A stretch of DNA of 64,000 nt from the NCBI RefSeq assembly GCF_018860155.1, contig NZ_JAHKNI010000009.1, positions 186,001-250,000 of the forward strand, given 5' to 3'. Shown here in pieces: positions 1 through 8,689 of this stretch (positions are counted from its first letter, which is position 1; every line of letters begins with the position of its first letter). This stretch comes from Nocardia albiluteola. GTDB taxonomy: Bacteria; Actinomycetota; Actinomycetes; Mycobacteriales; Mycobacteriaceae. Position numbers and translations under genes: made by a program. Below the pieces are notes generated by a model. That model had not been told where the DNA came from. It did not search any database and worked only from the letters and a program-made list of their open reading frames with translations.

Positions 1-14
1 AAGATGATGAGGGT

Positions 15-500
15 GTGGCCGAACCGTGCGCCGCGCAGGTCGAGGCTCTGGAGGAATTGACGCGCGCGCTGGTCGGCATCGCCTGGAGTGGCGCGCACGC
101 CGCGCCGCCGGGTGTCACCTTCCCGCAGATGCGACTGCTGCTGGTGCTGCAGAGTCTCGGCCGAGTCCCCTCGTCGCGGCTGGCCGCGGCGCTGGGCGTG
201 AACGCGTCCTCGGTCACGCGGCTGGCGGACAAACTGGAGGCCCGCGGATACCTGGCCCGCGGTGCGGACCCGAGCAACCGCAGCGTGGTGACCGTGGTGG
301 TCACCGAATCCGGTGAGCGGGTCGTGGATCAGATTCTGCAGCGGCGCCGGGCTGCCTTTCTCGCGGTGCTGAATCGACTGCCGGACACGGATCGGGAATC
401 GACCGTGGCCGCGGCGCGGGCGCTGGCAGGGGCCGTCTCGGCAGCCTCGAACACGACGGTCTCCGCGAAGTCCTTTGAGTGGGAAGGGAGTTCGTCGTGA
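15..500 (+). CDS. MarR-family transcriptional regulator
   Basis: A 161-residue MarR-type DNA-binding protein. A winged helix-turn-helix is visible at about residues 30-105: LGRVPSSRLAAALGVNASSVTRLADKLEARGYL is the HTH, followed by the wing sequence around DPSNRSVVTVVVT. Such proteins are usually dimeric repressors released by small aromatic ligands. The GTG start follows a GATGAGG ribosome-binding site; the frame stays open to the window edge, so a start further upstream cannot be excluded. The stop overlaps the start of the chloride channel gene by 4 bp (GTGA), so the two are probably co-transcribed and the regulator may control the channel. The ligand is unknown. Confidence 0.85.
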   Translation: MAEPCAAQVEALEELTRALVGIAWSGAHAAPPGVTFPQMRLLLVLQSLGRVPSSRLAAALGVNASSVTRLADKLEARGYLARGADPSNRSVVTVVVTESGERVVDQILQRRRAAFLAVLNRLPDTDRESTVAAARALAGAVSAASNTTVSAKSFEWEGSSS

Positions 501-2305
501 AACTCAAGCGCAGGCGGCCGGTTCGGTCCTATGGCACGCATCTGGGAGACTTCCGGCTCGAGCCGCGGGTATTGGGGATCGCGGCGATGGCCATCCCCGT
601 GGGCGCCGCGGCGGCCCTGGCCGCGGACGGGCTGTTGAAGCTCATCGGAATCATCACGAATCTCGTTTTCTATCAGCGTTTCTCGACCGCGATCGTGGCG
701 CCCGGGGCGCAGCACCACCCGTGGTGGCTCATCCTGCTCGCGCCGATCGCCGGCGGCCTGATCGTCGGGGTCATGGCCCGGTACGGATCGGAGAAGATTC
801 GCGGGCACGGCATGCCCGAGGCGATCGAGGCGATCCTGACCGGCGGCAGCCGGGTCGCCCCGCGGGTGGCGGTGCTCAAACCCGTCTCCTCGGCGGTCAG
901 CATCGGCACCGGCGGCCCGTTCGGCGCCGAGGGGCCGATCATCATGACCGGCGGCGCGGTCGGATCGATCCTGGCCCAGCTGCTGAAGCTGACCGCCGAC
1001 GAGCGAAAAGCGTTGCTGGTGGCCGGATCCGCGGCCGGCATGGCGGCGACGTTCAACGCGCCGCTGGCCTCGATCCTGCTCGCGGTCGAACTGCTGCTGT
1101 TCGAATGGCGCCCGCGCAGTTTCATTCCCGTGTGTGCGGCGGTCGTTGTCAGCACGCTGTGCCGGTGGTTCCTGCTCGGGGGCGGGGCGGTATTCCCCGT
1201 CCCCGCAATCGGATCCGCGCCGGGACCGCTCGCGGACAGCCTGGCTGTCGTGCCGGGCGTCACCGGCGGCATCCTGGCCATCGCGGCCACCGCGCTGGTG
1301 TACAAGTCGGAGGACGCGTTCTCGCGCTTGCCGATCCACTGGATGTGGTGGCCCGCGATCGGCGGCCTGATCATCGGCGTCGGTGGTCTGATCGAGCCGC
1401 GCGCGCTCGGCGTCGGCTACGACGTCATCGACCAATTGCTCACCGGCCGTGCGACGATCGGGCTCATCGTCGGAATTCTGGTTGTGAAGACCATCATCTG
1501 GTCGATGTCGCTGGGATCGGGGACCTCCGGCGGCGTGCTCGCCCCCGTTTTCATGATCGGTGCGGCGCTGGGCGCCCTCGAGGGCGGGATGCTACCGCAC
1601 GTCACCGCGGGTTTCTGGGCGATGTGCGGGCTGGCGGCGGTGGTCGGCGGGGTGATGCGCTCACCGCTGACCGGGATCGTGTTCACCTGTGAGCTCACCC
1701 GCGCCTGGAACGACATGCTGCCGCTGGTGGCGGCCTCGGTCGCGGCGTATACGGTCTCGGTGCTACTGCTCAAGCGCTCGGTGCTGACCGAGAAGATCGC
1801 CCGCCGCCGCCTGCACCTGACCCGCGAATACTCCACGGACCCGCTCGAGGCGTTCTTCACCCACGAGGTGATGGAGACCGAGCCGGCGGTGCTGGACGAG
1901 GCCGACATGATCGGCGCCGCCCGCGCCGGCGCCCGCTGGGGCACCCTGTATCCGGTCCTCGACTCCGCCGAGCGGCTGATCGGCGTCACCACTCGCCAAC
2001 GGCTGCAATCGAATCCGGATCAGCCGGTGGCGACGGTGGCCGAACCCGCGCGCGCGATCGTGCATCCCGACGACACCCTGCGGGAGGTGGCCACCCGGCT
2101 GGCCGGGGGTGGGGTGACCAGTGCGCTGGTCGTCGACCGGACGCGGCCCACCCGGCTGCTCGGCATCGTCACCCTCGAGCACCTGCTGCACGCGCGCCGT
2201 CGCGATCTGCACGAGGAACACCACCGCGAAAGGCTACTGCCCGTACGCATTACCCCGAGCGTGTTCGCGGGCGGCTCGTCGAAGCCGGCGCGTGAGGCGG
2301 GGTGA
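497..2305 (+). CDS. ClC-type chloride channel/antiporter with CBS domains
   Basis: A 602-residue voltage-gated chloride channel family protein of the inner membrane, moving Cl- or exchanging Cl-/H+. The ClC signatures are present: GHGMPEA near residue 104, GAEGP with the gating glutamate near residue 145, and GSGTSGGVLAP in the second half. Two CBS-like modules fill the C-terminal 150 residues and probably sense adenosine nucleotides. The start chosen is GTG at 497: GGGAAGGGAG sits 6 bp before it and it overlaps the marR stop. An in-frame GTG at 479 would add 6 residues but has no such site. Whether it is a channel or an exchanger cannot be read from sequence alone. Confidence 0.92.
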   Translation: MKLKRRRPVRSYGTHLGDFRLEPRVLGIAAMAIPVGAAAALAADGLLKLIGIITNLVFYQRFSTAIVAPGAQHHPWWLILLAPIAGGLIVGVMARYGSEKIRGHGMPEAIEAILTGGSRVAPRVAVLKPVSSAVSIGTGGPFGAEGPIIMTGGAVGSILAQLLKLTADERKALLVAGSAAGMAATFNAPLASILLAVELLLFEWRPRSFIPVCAAVVVSTLCRWFLLGGGAVFPVPAIGSAPGPLADSLAVVPGVTGGILAIAATALVYKSEDAFSRLPIHWMWWPAIGGLIIGVGGLIEPRALGVGYDVIDQLLTGRATIGLIVGILVVKTIIWSMSLGSGTSGGVLAPVFMIGAALGALEGGMLPHVTAGFWAMCGLAAVVGGVMRSPLTGIVFTCELTRAWNDMLPLVAASVAAYTVSVLLLKRSVLTEKIARRRLHLTREYSTDPLEAFFTHEVMETEPAVLDEADMIGAARAGARWGTLYPVLDSAERLIGVTTRQRLQSNPDQPVATVAEPARAIVHPDDTLREVATRLAGGGVTSALVVDRTRPTRLLGIVTLEHLLHARRRDLHEEHHRERLLPVRITPSVFAGGSSKPAREAG

Positions 2306-2662
2306 TCTGCGCTGCGGTTGGCCCAGCATGTGCTGCGTCAACTTCTCGGCGTCCTTGATGGCGAGCTGTACCGCATCCGGCGCCTTCGAGGAGGTAATTA
2401 TTTTGCATTCGCCCGGGGCGGGTCTGATTGCCGAGGTGGCAGGATAAACCGCCAGGGGGTCACTTGTGCCCGCGCTGGGCGTCAGCAGGGCGGACGGTCG
2501 CGCAGCCGACTGACGTCACCCGACGGTGTGGTCGTCGACTTGACGCGGTCCTCGGATGATCTATCACCGCCCGGCGCCGATTCGCGGTATTGCCCAACAG
2601 TGGGAACACGTCCCGGCGGCAGCGCCGCGTCGGCGGGCGGCAGCCGCCCGCCGACGCTCGAC
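2306..2662. other. Intergenic region between convergent genes
   Basis: A 357-bp gap between the 3' ends of the ClC gene (plus) and the KshA-like gene (minus). It holds a strong hairpin at 2629-2655 serving the minus-strand gene. Minus-strand bases of about 2520-2310 can be read as an open frame with a protein-like stretch (APDAVQLAIKDAEKLTQHML), but it has no start codon or ribosome-binding site. It might be a decayed gene end; I do not call a gene. Confidence 0.4.
2629..2655 (-). terminator. Hairpin terminator after the KshA-like gene
   Basis: A perfect 12-bp inverted repeat, GTCGGCGGGCGG / CCGCCCGCCGAC, with a 3-nt loop. It begins 7 bp past the stop codon of the minus-strand oxygenase gene. 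There is no clear T tract, which is usual for actinobacterial terminators. Confidence 0.7.
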
Positions 2663-3787
2663 CTAGACCGTCTCCGCCTCTCGGGCAGCGATATTCGCCT
2701 GTACCTGCTGGTTCCAGGCCTCGAGCGGGCGTGTTGTGTCCAGCTCGAATTCGAAGCGGTCGGTCATCTGCGGGGTGACATCGGCGGCATCCACGTAGAA
2801 CTGCTCGTACCAGCGGCGCAGCTGGTAGACCGGGCCGTCCTCCTCGCACAGCAGCGGATTGTCGATGCGCGCCTTGCGCTTCCAGATCGCCACGTCCTGC
2901 TCGAAGCCGAGCTTGACCCAGTCCCCGAGCGCGATCGCGGTGGCCATCGCCTCGTCCTCGGGCAGGTGCTCGGACTTGCGGACCATGATCCCGTATTGCA
3001 GCACAAAGGAATTCGCGTCGACCGGGTAGTGGCAGTTGATCAGGACGGTCTGCTGGTCTCCGTCCTCGTAGTGGTAGGTCAGGTCGTCGATCATGAACGA
3101 GGGGCCGTAATACGATGCGACGGAGGTGCTTCCGAGCATCTTCGAACCGGGCGGGGCCAGGTCCTCGCGCGAGCCGCCATCGAAGTACTGGGTGGCGACA
3201 TGGCCCTCGAAGACGTTCCGGAAGTAGGTGGGCAACGCGCCGTGGATGTAGAAGAAGTGCGCCATGTCCACGATGTTGTCGATGATCTCGCGGCAGTTGG
3301 TGTGCACCAGCGTGGTGTACCAGTGCCAATCGGTCCATTCGTCGCTGCCCGCGCCCTCGATGCGGGGGATGTCGACCGAGGGCTTGGACCCCTCGGGATC
3401 GTGCCAGACGAACAGCATGCCGTCCTGTTCCAGCGTCGTCCAGCCGCGCGTGCGGGCCAGCGGCGGCACCCGCCGGGCGTAGGGGATCTGCTTGCAGCGG
3501 CCGTCGCCGCCCCAGCGCCAGTCGTGGAACGGGCACGCGACCTCGTTGCCCTTGATCTCGCCGTCGGACAGGTCCCCGCCCATGTGGCGGCAGTACGCGT
3601 CCAGCACGTTGAGCTTGCCGTCGCCGCCCCGGAACACCACGAGCTTGGTGCCGAACGCCTCGATGGAGTGCGGCTTGCCGCCTCCGAAGTCCCGGACGAG
3701 CCCGAGGCAGTGCCAGCCCCGCGCGAACCGGGTCGGCGCCGCCTGCGCTTCGATCTGGCGGATTTCGTCGTCCTGTTGCGCTGTCAT
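2663..3787 (-). CDS. kshA: Rieske oxygenase, 3-ketosteroid 9-alpha-hydroxylase KshA-like
   Basis: A 374-residue Rieske non-heme iron oxygenase that closely resembles KshA, the terminal oxygenase that with reductase KshB 9-alpha-hydroxylates 3-ketosteroids and opens ring B. The Rieske [2Fe-2S] ligands are C66-x-H68 (CRHMGGDL) and C85-x2-H88 (CPFHDW). The mononuclear iron site is in DNIVDMAHFFYIHG: H177 and H182, with D174 as the bridging acid between the two centres. ATG at 3787 follows GAGGAGGGG. No kshB or other steroid gene is adjacent, so this is probably one of several KshA paralogues; the exact substrate is inferred. Confidence 0.85.
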   Translation of the reverse strand: MTAQQDDEIRQIEAQAAPTRFARGWHCLGLVRDFGGGKPHSIEAFGTKLVVFRGGDGKLNVLDAYCRHMGGDLSDGEIKGNEVACPFHDWRWGGDGRCKQIPYARRVPPLARTRGWTTLEQDGMLFVWHDPEGSKPSVDIPRIEGAGSDEWTDWHWYTTLVHTNCREIIDNIVDMAHFFYIHGALPTYFRNVFEGHVATQYFDGGSREDLAPPGSKMLGSTSVASYYGPSFMIDDLTYHYEDGDQQTVLINCHYPVDANSFVLQYGIMVRKSEHLPEDEAMATAIALGDWVKLGFEQDVAIWKRKARIDNPLLCEEDGPVYQLRRWYEQFYVDAADVTPQMTDRFEFELDTTRPLEAWNQQVQANIAAREAETV

Positions 3788-3921
3788 ATCGCCCCTCCTC
3801 GGAGTGAGTGCGTGCGGACGTGGCGTCTCGCGGCCCGTGTGATCCGGGGCCGGGTCCGCATCAATCCGGTTCTACCACCGCCAAGAGCGGTGCCAGGCAA
3901 TCTTTTTCACTCACCGGACAG

Positions 3922-5211
3922 TCAGTCCCGGCTGGGCGCGGGTTCCGGTTCGGGCAACGATTCCAGCTCGGGCGCGGGCGTGGCCCGCACCGGGATCAGC
4001 AGCAGCGGGGTGAACAGCATGGCGATCCCGGCTACCGCGATCGTGGTGCGCACGCCGACGATCGAGGCCAGCAGTCCGAAGCCGACCGTCAGGGCGGCGA
4101 TGGTGAGGTTGCTGGACACCGACCAGGACGACAGGGTCCGTGCCACGAGTTCCTTCGGGGTCTGCTCCAGCCGGTAGGCCGCGAACACCGGAATCATGAC
4201 CCCGCACGAGGTGACCAGGCCGAACTGCACGGCGATCGCGAGGACCAGGCCGGGGATGCCGGGCTGCACGAAGGCCCAGCCCAGGATCCAGCACGAGCGC
4301 AACACGCCGGAGACCATCAGCACCCGGTGCCGCCCGAATCGCTCCACCAGCGGGGCTGCGGCGCGGGCGCCGATGATCCCGCCGACGCACGGCGCGGCGA
4401 AGGCCAGGCTGTACTGCCAGGGCGGGAAGCCGAGCTGACGGAGCATGAGCAGGGCGATCAGCGGCTCGGTGGCCATGATGAACCCGTTGCACAGATTCGA
4501 ATTGAACAGCAGCGGGCGCAGCGACCGATGCGACAGGATGTGCCGCCAGCCGTCGAGCAAATCCGACGCGCGCATCCGGCCGGTCGGGGCTGCGGGCCGG
4601 GGTTCGCCGCCGCCGATCGCCGAGATGCCGAGCGCGGACAGCAGATAGCTGATCGCGTCGCCCGCGATCGTGACGACCGGGCCGAAGACGCCGATCGCCG
4701 CGCCGCCCAGCGGGGGCGCGAGGGTGACCGAGGTCCAGTTGGTCGCCTCGAAGCGCCCGGTGGCCACGATCAGATCCTCCCGGCGCACCAGCGATTTCAG
4801 GTAGGCGCCGCTCGCGGCGTTGAACGCGATCTTGGCGGCGGCGACCACGATCGTCACCGTCAGCACCTGGACATAGGTCAGGACGCCCAGGGCGTACGCG
4901 GCCGGGATGCTCGCCATCGCCGCGAACCGGGTCAGATCCATCGCGATCATCACCGGACGCTTGCGGTGCGCCTCCACCCACGGGCCCAGCGGCACCGCGA
5001 GCACCGCGCCCACGGCCAGGCCCGCCGCCGACAGCGCGGACACCGCCGTCGGGCCCGCGTGCAGGGCCAGGACCGCGATGATCGAGAACGCGCCGAGTCC
5101 GAAGCCGGATCCGTAGGCGCTGGCGGCGTACGCGGCCCAGAGCCAGCGGAATTCCCTGCCGAGTGACCGTCGTTGCGCGCCGCGTCGCGGGACTGTGCTG
5201 CCGAATGTCAT
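3922..5211 (-). CDS. MFS transporter, exporter type
   Basis: A 429-residue major facilitator superfamily membrane protein with about 12 hydrophobic segments. The loop EAHRKRPVMIAMDLTRF between helices 2 and 3 corresponds to the conserved basic MFS motif. The overall pattern matches the enterobactin-exporter-like MFS_3 group, so a drug or siderophore efflux role is likely; the substrate is unknown. ATG at 5211 is used although its upstream site (CTCCC) is a weak ribosome-binding site. A perfect 17-bp palindrome 58 bp upstream suggests control by a local repressor. Confidence 0.8.
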   Translation of the reverse strand: MTFGSTVPRRGAQRRSLGREFRWLWAAYAASAYGSGFGLGAFSIIAVLALHAGPTAVSALSAAGLAVGAVLAVPLGPWVEAHRKRPVMIAMDLTRFAAMASIPAAYALGVLTYVQVLTVTIVVAAAKIAFNAASGAYLKSLVRREDLIVATGRFEATNWTSVTLAPPLGGAAIGVFGPVVTIAGDAISYLLSALGISAIGGGEPRPAAPTGRMRASDLLDGWRHILSHRSLRPLLFNSNLCNGFIMATEPLIALLMLRQLGFPPWQYSLAFAAPCVGGIIGARAAAPLVERFGRHRVLMVSGVLRSCWILGWAFVQPGIPGLVLAIAVQFGLVTSCGVMIPVFAAYRLEQTPKELVARTLSSWSVSSNLTIAALTVGFGLLASIVGVRTTIAVAGIAMLFTPLLLIPVRATPAPELESLPEPEPAPSRD

Positions 5212-5567
5212 GGGAGATGATCAAAGTCGGGTGGGGCGGGGCGCGCAAACAACCGACTTGTCGTGTCGCACAACCGGTGGTTGTGTTGGTCGTTCGCTGG
5301 GCGGGTGATGAGCCCCCGAATCAGCGCCGCCCGGGTGCTCGAGGCCGACCGGTGGAGGCGCCCGATATCTGCGCGGTGCGAACCCGCTTGCCGAACCGCG
5401 TCCGGACCGGTCGACGTGTGTCTTCGTCGGTCGCGCGGATGCGGGAACGGTCGGTGTTCGGGCCGGCGGCCGGGTGACTTCGTTGGTCGTGCGAGTGCGC
5501 AGTGGCCGGTGCGGCGAGGGGATTCGGGCGCGCTAAGCTGCACAACTCATCGGCGTGAGGAGGCAGT
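5212..5567. promoter_or_regulatory. Divergent promoter region, MFS exporter / LysR
   Basis: A 356-bp region between divergent genes. It carries the 17-bp palindrome at 5269-5285 and two partial copies of AACAACCG / CACAACCG. No gene in it is supported. Confidence 0.5.
5269..5285. promoter_or_regulatory. Palindromic operator candidate
   Basis: CACAACCGGTGGTTGTG is a perfect palindrome (7-bp arms, 3-bp centre) lying 58 bp upstream of the MFS start. A related half-site AACAACCG lies about 20 bp closer to the gene. This is the usual size and place of a dimeric repressor or LysR-type site; the regulator has not been identified. Confidence 0.5.
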
Positions 5568-6557
5568 GTGGCGGAGCTCGATCTGGCGGCGGTGCGCGCG
5601 TTCGTCACCGCGGCCGACGAGGGGCAGTTCGGTTACGCCGCCGACCTCCTGGGCATCAGCCAGCAGGCGGTGTCGAAGCGTATCGCGAAGCTCGAGGGCC
5701 AGCTCGGGGTGCGCCTGTTCGACCGCGCGCCCTCGGGGAGCGTGGTGAGCGCGGCGGGCGCGAAGGTGCTGCCATACGCGCGCTCGCTGCTCGCGGTGGC
5801 GGGGGAGACCCTGGCCGCCGCGCGGCCTGCGGGGCGGGCGCTGCGGGTGGCCGTGCAGGATCCGCGGCAGGCGGATTCGGTGCGGTACTACCTGGATCGC
5901 CGGCCCGACGCCGATATCGAGCTGGTGATCGGCACGGCGTTCCGGTCCAGCCGCGACGCCCTGCTGAACGGGCGGGTGGACGCCGCGTTCGCCCGCCCGC
6001 ACGGGGGACCGCGCCCGCTGCCCGCCGGAATCGGCATAGCCCCGGCCTTCGTGGACCCGTTTCACCTGCTGGTCGGCAAGGATCATCCCCTCGCGGGCCG
6101 CCCGTCGATCACCCTGGCGGATATCGTGCCGTACCCGTCGTGGGCGCCCGGCGCGTCGATCCCCTCGGAATGGGCCGACTTCTACCGGGAGCTGACCGCC
6201 TGGACCGCGATCACGATCCTGACCGGCCGCACCCCCGGCGGCGCGCCCGAGCGGGAGGACGACCGGCCCGCCGCGCGTGGTTTGGCCGGAAAGATCGCCG
6301 TCCTGGACCGCATCGCCGCCTCGGACACCCTCTCGATGTTCTGCGCCGACAGCGTCAACTTTCCCTGGCACCCCCACATCCGCCGCCTCCCGGTCCTGAA
6401 CCCCACCCCCGCCTATCCGCACGCACTCCTGTGGTCCACGACCGATCCGCACCCCGCCCTACCCGACCTGATCGACCACGTCCGGGAGAACTACAACGGA
6501 GACATCCTCGCCGACTGCTGGATCCCGGAACCGGACCGCGCGATCTTCCTGCCCTGA
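5568..6557 (+). CDS. LysR-family transcriptional regulator
   Basis: A 329-residue LysR-type regulator. The winged HTH lies at residues 5-62 (FVTAADEGQFGYAADLLGISQQAVSKRIAKLE), followed by the periplasmic-binding-like effector domain. The GTG start has GAGGAGG 4 bp upstream. It is divergent from the MFS exporter, the classical arrangement for a LysR regulator and its target, though the 356-bp gap is long. Oddly, the last 36 bp of the gene, including its stop codon, form the start of the first unit of a degenerate tandem repeat continuing to about 6975, so the C-terminus (EPDRAIFLP) lies inside repeat DNA. Confidence 0.88.
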   Translation: MAELDLAAVRAFVTAADEGQFGYAADLLGISQQAVSKRIAKLEGQLGVRLFDRAPSGSVVSAAGAKVLPYARSLLAVAGETLAAARPAGRALRVAVQDPRQADSVRYYLDRRPDADIELVIGTAFRSSRDALLNGRVDAAFARPHGGPRPLPAGIGIAPAFVDPFHLLVGKDHPLAGRPSITLADIVPYPSWAPGASIPSEWADFYRELTAWTAITILTGRTPGGAPEREDDRPAARGLAGKIAVLDRIAASDTLSMFCADSVNFPWHPHIRRLPVLNPTPAYPHALLWSTTDPHPALPDLIDHVRENYNGDILADCWIPEPDRAIFLP

Positions 6558-6975
6558 CGGAGGCTGGCCGGATACCTTGTGCGGCAGGGCATCCGGATGG
6601 CACGTCGGGGAGGAGCGGTGGCGAGCCATCCCGGAACCGGACCGCGCGATCTTTCTGCCCTGACGGAGGCGGGCCGGATACCTTGTGCGGCAAGGCATCC
6701 GGATGGCACGTCGGGGATGAGCGGTGGCGAGCAGCGGATCCCGCACGGCGCGATCAGCCGTGCGGGATGTTTTGTGCAAGCAAGGTATCCGGATGTCGGG
6801 TCGGAGAGGGGAAGCGGCGGGTACCGGATCCCGCGCGGCGCGAGCGGCTGTGCTGGATGCCGTGTGCGGCAGGGCATCCGGGTGCCGCGTCAGGGATGTG
6901 CGGCCACGGGCGCGGGATCCTGCATGCGTGGGCGGCCGTGCCGGATGCCTTGTGTAGCAGGGCATCCGGATGGCG
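6522..6975. repeat. Degenerate tandem repeat array, five units of 88-106 bp
   Basis: Units begin near 6522, 6628, 6735, 6825 and 6913. The first two are 106 bp and nearly identical; the next two are shorter (90 and 88 bp) and more diverged; the last is partial. Each contains a core of the form CCGGATRCCTTGTG - few bases - GGCATCCGG, whose ends are complementary (GGATGCC / GGCATCC), so each can fold into a hairpin. The array starts inside the lysR 3' end and ends beside the stop of the convergent MFS gene. It may act as a bidirectional terminator. No gene in it is supported. Confidence 0.75.
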
Positions 6976-6981
6976 CGATCA

Positions 6982-8166
6982 TCATGGTTGAGTGGTGACG
7001 GACGCGGGGAGTGGGACCGGCACCATGGGGACGGTGAGCCGGACGGACACCAGGGACACCAGCGCGATGACGGCGGAGACCACGGGCACCGCGACCGGCC
7101 CGCCCGCGGACAGGGCCGCGCCGCCGAGCGCGCCGCCCACCGCGACGCCGAGGAACTGGGCCGAGAAGTGCAGGCCCAGTGCCTGGGAGCGCTGCAGCGG
7201 GGCGTGTGCGGCGATGCGGGTCTGTTGCGAGATGCCGCCGGACCACCACGACATGCCCAGCAGGAACAGCAACGGGAAGAACACGACCTCGGCCAGGCCC
7301 GGGACGTGCGCGCCGGTGAGGACGGCGATCAGGGCGAGCAGAATCGTCATGATCACCAGGACTGTGCGCAAGACCGTGGCGATCGGGGTGCGGACCAGGA
7401 CGCGTCCGATGGTGCGCCCGCCCAGGAATCCGCCCGCGCCGAACACGACCATCAGCACTGCCACCCCGGTGCTGCCCATGCCGGTGGCCCGGGCGACGAT
7501 CGGCGACAGGTAGGTGTAGGTGCAGTAGGCGGCGAGGAAGATGCCGAACGTGGTGACCAGGCCCCAGCGAATTGCCGGGCTGCGCAACAGATTCAGCCGT
7601 CCGGTCTGCGCGGGCGGCGTCGGCACCTCCGGTAGCCACGCCGCGACGCCCACGGCGGTGAGCAGCGCCAGCGCGGTCACGAACCAGAACGCTCCGCGCC
7701 AGCCGAGCCCGGCGCCGATGACCGTGCCGATGGGGGCTCCGAGGGTGAGCGCCAAGGCATTTCCGCTCGCGGTGATAGCGATAGCGTGCGGAAGATCCTC
7801 GGGGCGGCTCAGCGCGGCCGCGGTGGCGGCGGCGGGCGCGGCGAACAGGGCGGCGCTGAGCGCGGCCAGCACCCGCGCGAGGGTCAGCAGCGCGAAATCC
7901 GTTGCGACGGCGGCGATCGCGTTGGAGACCGCGAAGGCCAGCGCGGCGCCGACGAGCAGCCACTTGGGCGGCACGCGGTGGAAGGTGCCGATCAGCACGG
8001 GCCCCGCCAGCGCGTACACCAGGGCGAACACCGTCACGAGCTGCCCGCAGACCGAGACGGATGTGTGCATGTCGTGTGCGACGGCCGGGAGGACCCCCGC
8101 GATGACGTAGCCCTCGGTACCCACCGTGAAGGTGCCGAAGGCAAGGAGGTAGATCCGTGGATTCAT
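6982..8166 (-). CDS. MFS transporter, drug-efflux (AraJ/Cmx) type
   Basis: A 394-residue MFS protein with 12 predicted membrane helices starting directly at the N-terminus (MNPRIYLLAFGTFTVGTEGYVIAGVLPAVAHDM). This is the typical opening of the AraJ/chloramphenicol-exporter group of proton-driven efflux pumps. ATG at 8166 has no visible ribosome-binding site, which suggests a leaderless or near-leaderless transcript. It is divergent from an ArsR-type regulator with only 39 bp between the starts, so the regulator most likely controls this pump. The exported compound is unknown. Confidence 0.85.
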   Translation of the reverse strand: MNPRIYLLAFGTFTVGTEGYVIAGVLPAVAHDMHTSVSVCGQLVTVFALVYALAGPVLIGTFHRVPPKWLLVGAALAFAVSNAIAAVATDFALLTLARVLAALSAALFAAPAAATAAALSRPEDLPHAIAITASGNALALTLGAPIGTVIGAGLGWRGAFWFVTALALLTAVGVAAWLPEVPTPPAQTGRLNLLRSPAIRWGLVTTFGIFLAAYCTYTYLSPIVARATGMGSTGVAVLMVVFGAGGFLGGRTIGRVLVRTPIATVLRTVLVIMTILLALIAVLTGAHVPGLAEVVFFPLLFLLGMSWWSGGISQQTRIAAHAPLQRSQALGLHFSAQFLGVAVGGALGGAALSAGGPVAVPVVSAVIALVSLVSVRLTVPMVPVPLPASVTTQP

Positions 8167-8179
8167 GGGTCAAACGGTA

Positions 8180-8199
8180 CAACAGTCATTGAACTATTG
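8180..8199. promoter_or_regulatory. Probable ArsR-type operator
   Basis: An imperfect palindrome of form CAAnAGT-N6-ACTnTTG lies within the 39-bp gap between the divergent MFS and regulator genes. Its place means one bound dimer would block both promoters. The assignment to the neighbouring ArsR-type protein is inferred. Confidence 0.55.
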
Positions 8200-8205
8200 G
8201 AAGGT

Positions 8206-8547
8206 ATGATGGCGACCATGCGCGATGTCCTGCACGCCGACCTGGCCGCCGTGAGCCTGGCCGATGCCATGAACGGGCTGAGCGATCCGCTGCGCCTGCG
8301 GATCGTCGCCCTACTCGCCCGCAACGGCGAGATGGAGTGCAACCGGATCTACGACGCCGTGGGCATCAGCAAGTCGAACGCGTCCCATCACTTCCGGGTA
8401 CTGCGGGAGTGCGGACTGATCCGGCGGTCGCACCAGGGGCAGCAACAGACCGCTCGGTTACGTCGAGATGAATTCGACGATCGTTTCCCGGGTTTGCTGG
8501 GTGTAGTTCTGGACAATGTCGAGGCCGGATCTCCGTCGCCCGAGTGA
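8206..8547 (+). CDS. ArsR-family winged-helix repressor
   Basis: A 113-residue ArsR/SmtB-type regulator. The HTH is LARNGEMECNRIYDAVGISKSNASHHFRVLRECGLI, the usual ArsR layout with the recognition helix SKSNASHHFRVLRECG, then a wing with RSHQGQQQTARL. No cysteine metal-binding motif is apparent, so it may not sense metal. Three in-frame ATGs (8206, 8209, 8218) follow GGAAGG; 8209 or 8218 has the better spacing. Its divergent partner is the MFS pump. A small GC hairpin (8574-8587) beyond the stop may be a weak terminator. Confidence 0.85.
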   Translation: MMATMRDVLHADLAAVSLADAMNGLSDPLRLRIVALLARNGEMECNRIYDAVGISKSNASHHFRVLRECGLIRRSHQGQQQTARLRRDEFDDRFPGLLGVVLDNVEAGSPSPE

Positions 8548-8689
8548 GGCGAATTGTCAGGCACGGGCCGATGCCCGGCCGGTAGCCATGAGATTGCAGT
8601 AATCAACCCCGATCGACTTTTCCCGGATGCGACGGTAGTCGTCGGCTGCTAATCTGCAGGAAAGGGGAACGGGCCCGGGGAGGAGACGG

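Noticed and set aside
2318..4177. Plus-strand open frame of 619 codons opposite the KshA-like gene
   Set aside because: It overlaps the conserved Rieske oxygenase on the other strand and lacks recognisable domains.
3808..5248. Plus-strand and alternative minus-strand frames across the MFS gene
   Set aside because: The transporter frame has membrane helices and MFS motifs; the others are low-complexity Gly/Arg/Asp mirrors.
6522..6975. CRISPR array
   Set aside because: Units are 88-106 bp with no constant short repeat and unique spacer pattern, and no cas genes are in the window.
7786..8205. Long N-terminal extension of the ArsR-like gene
   Set aside because: It runs antisense through the MFS gene; the ATGs at 8206-8218 with GGAAGG give the normal family length.
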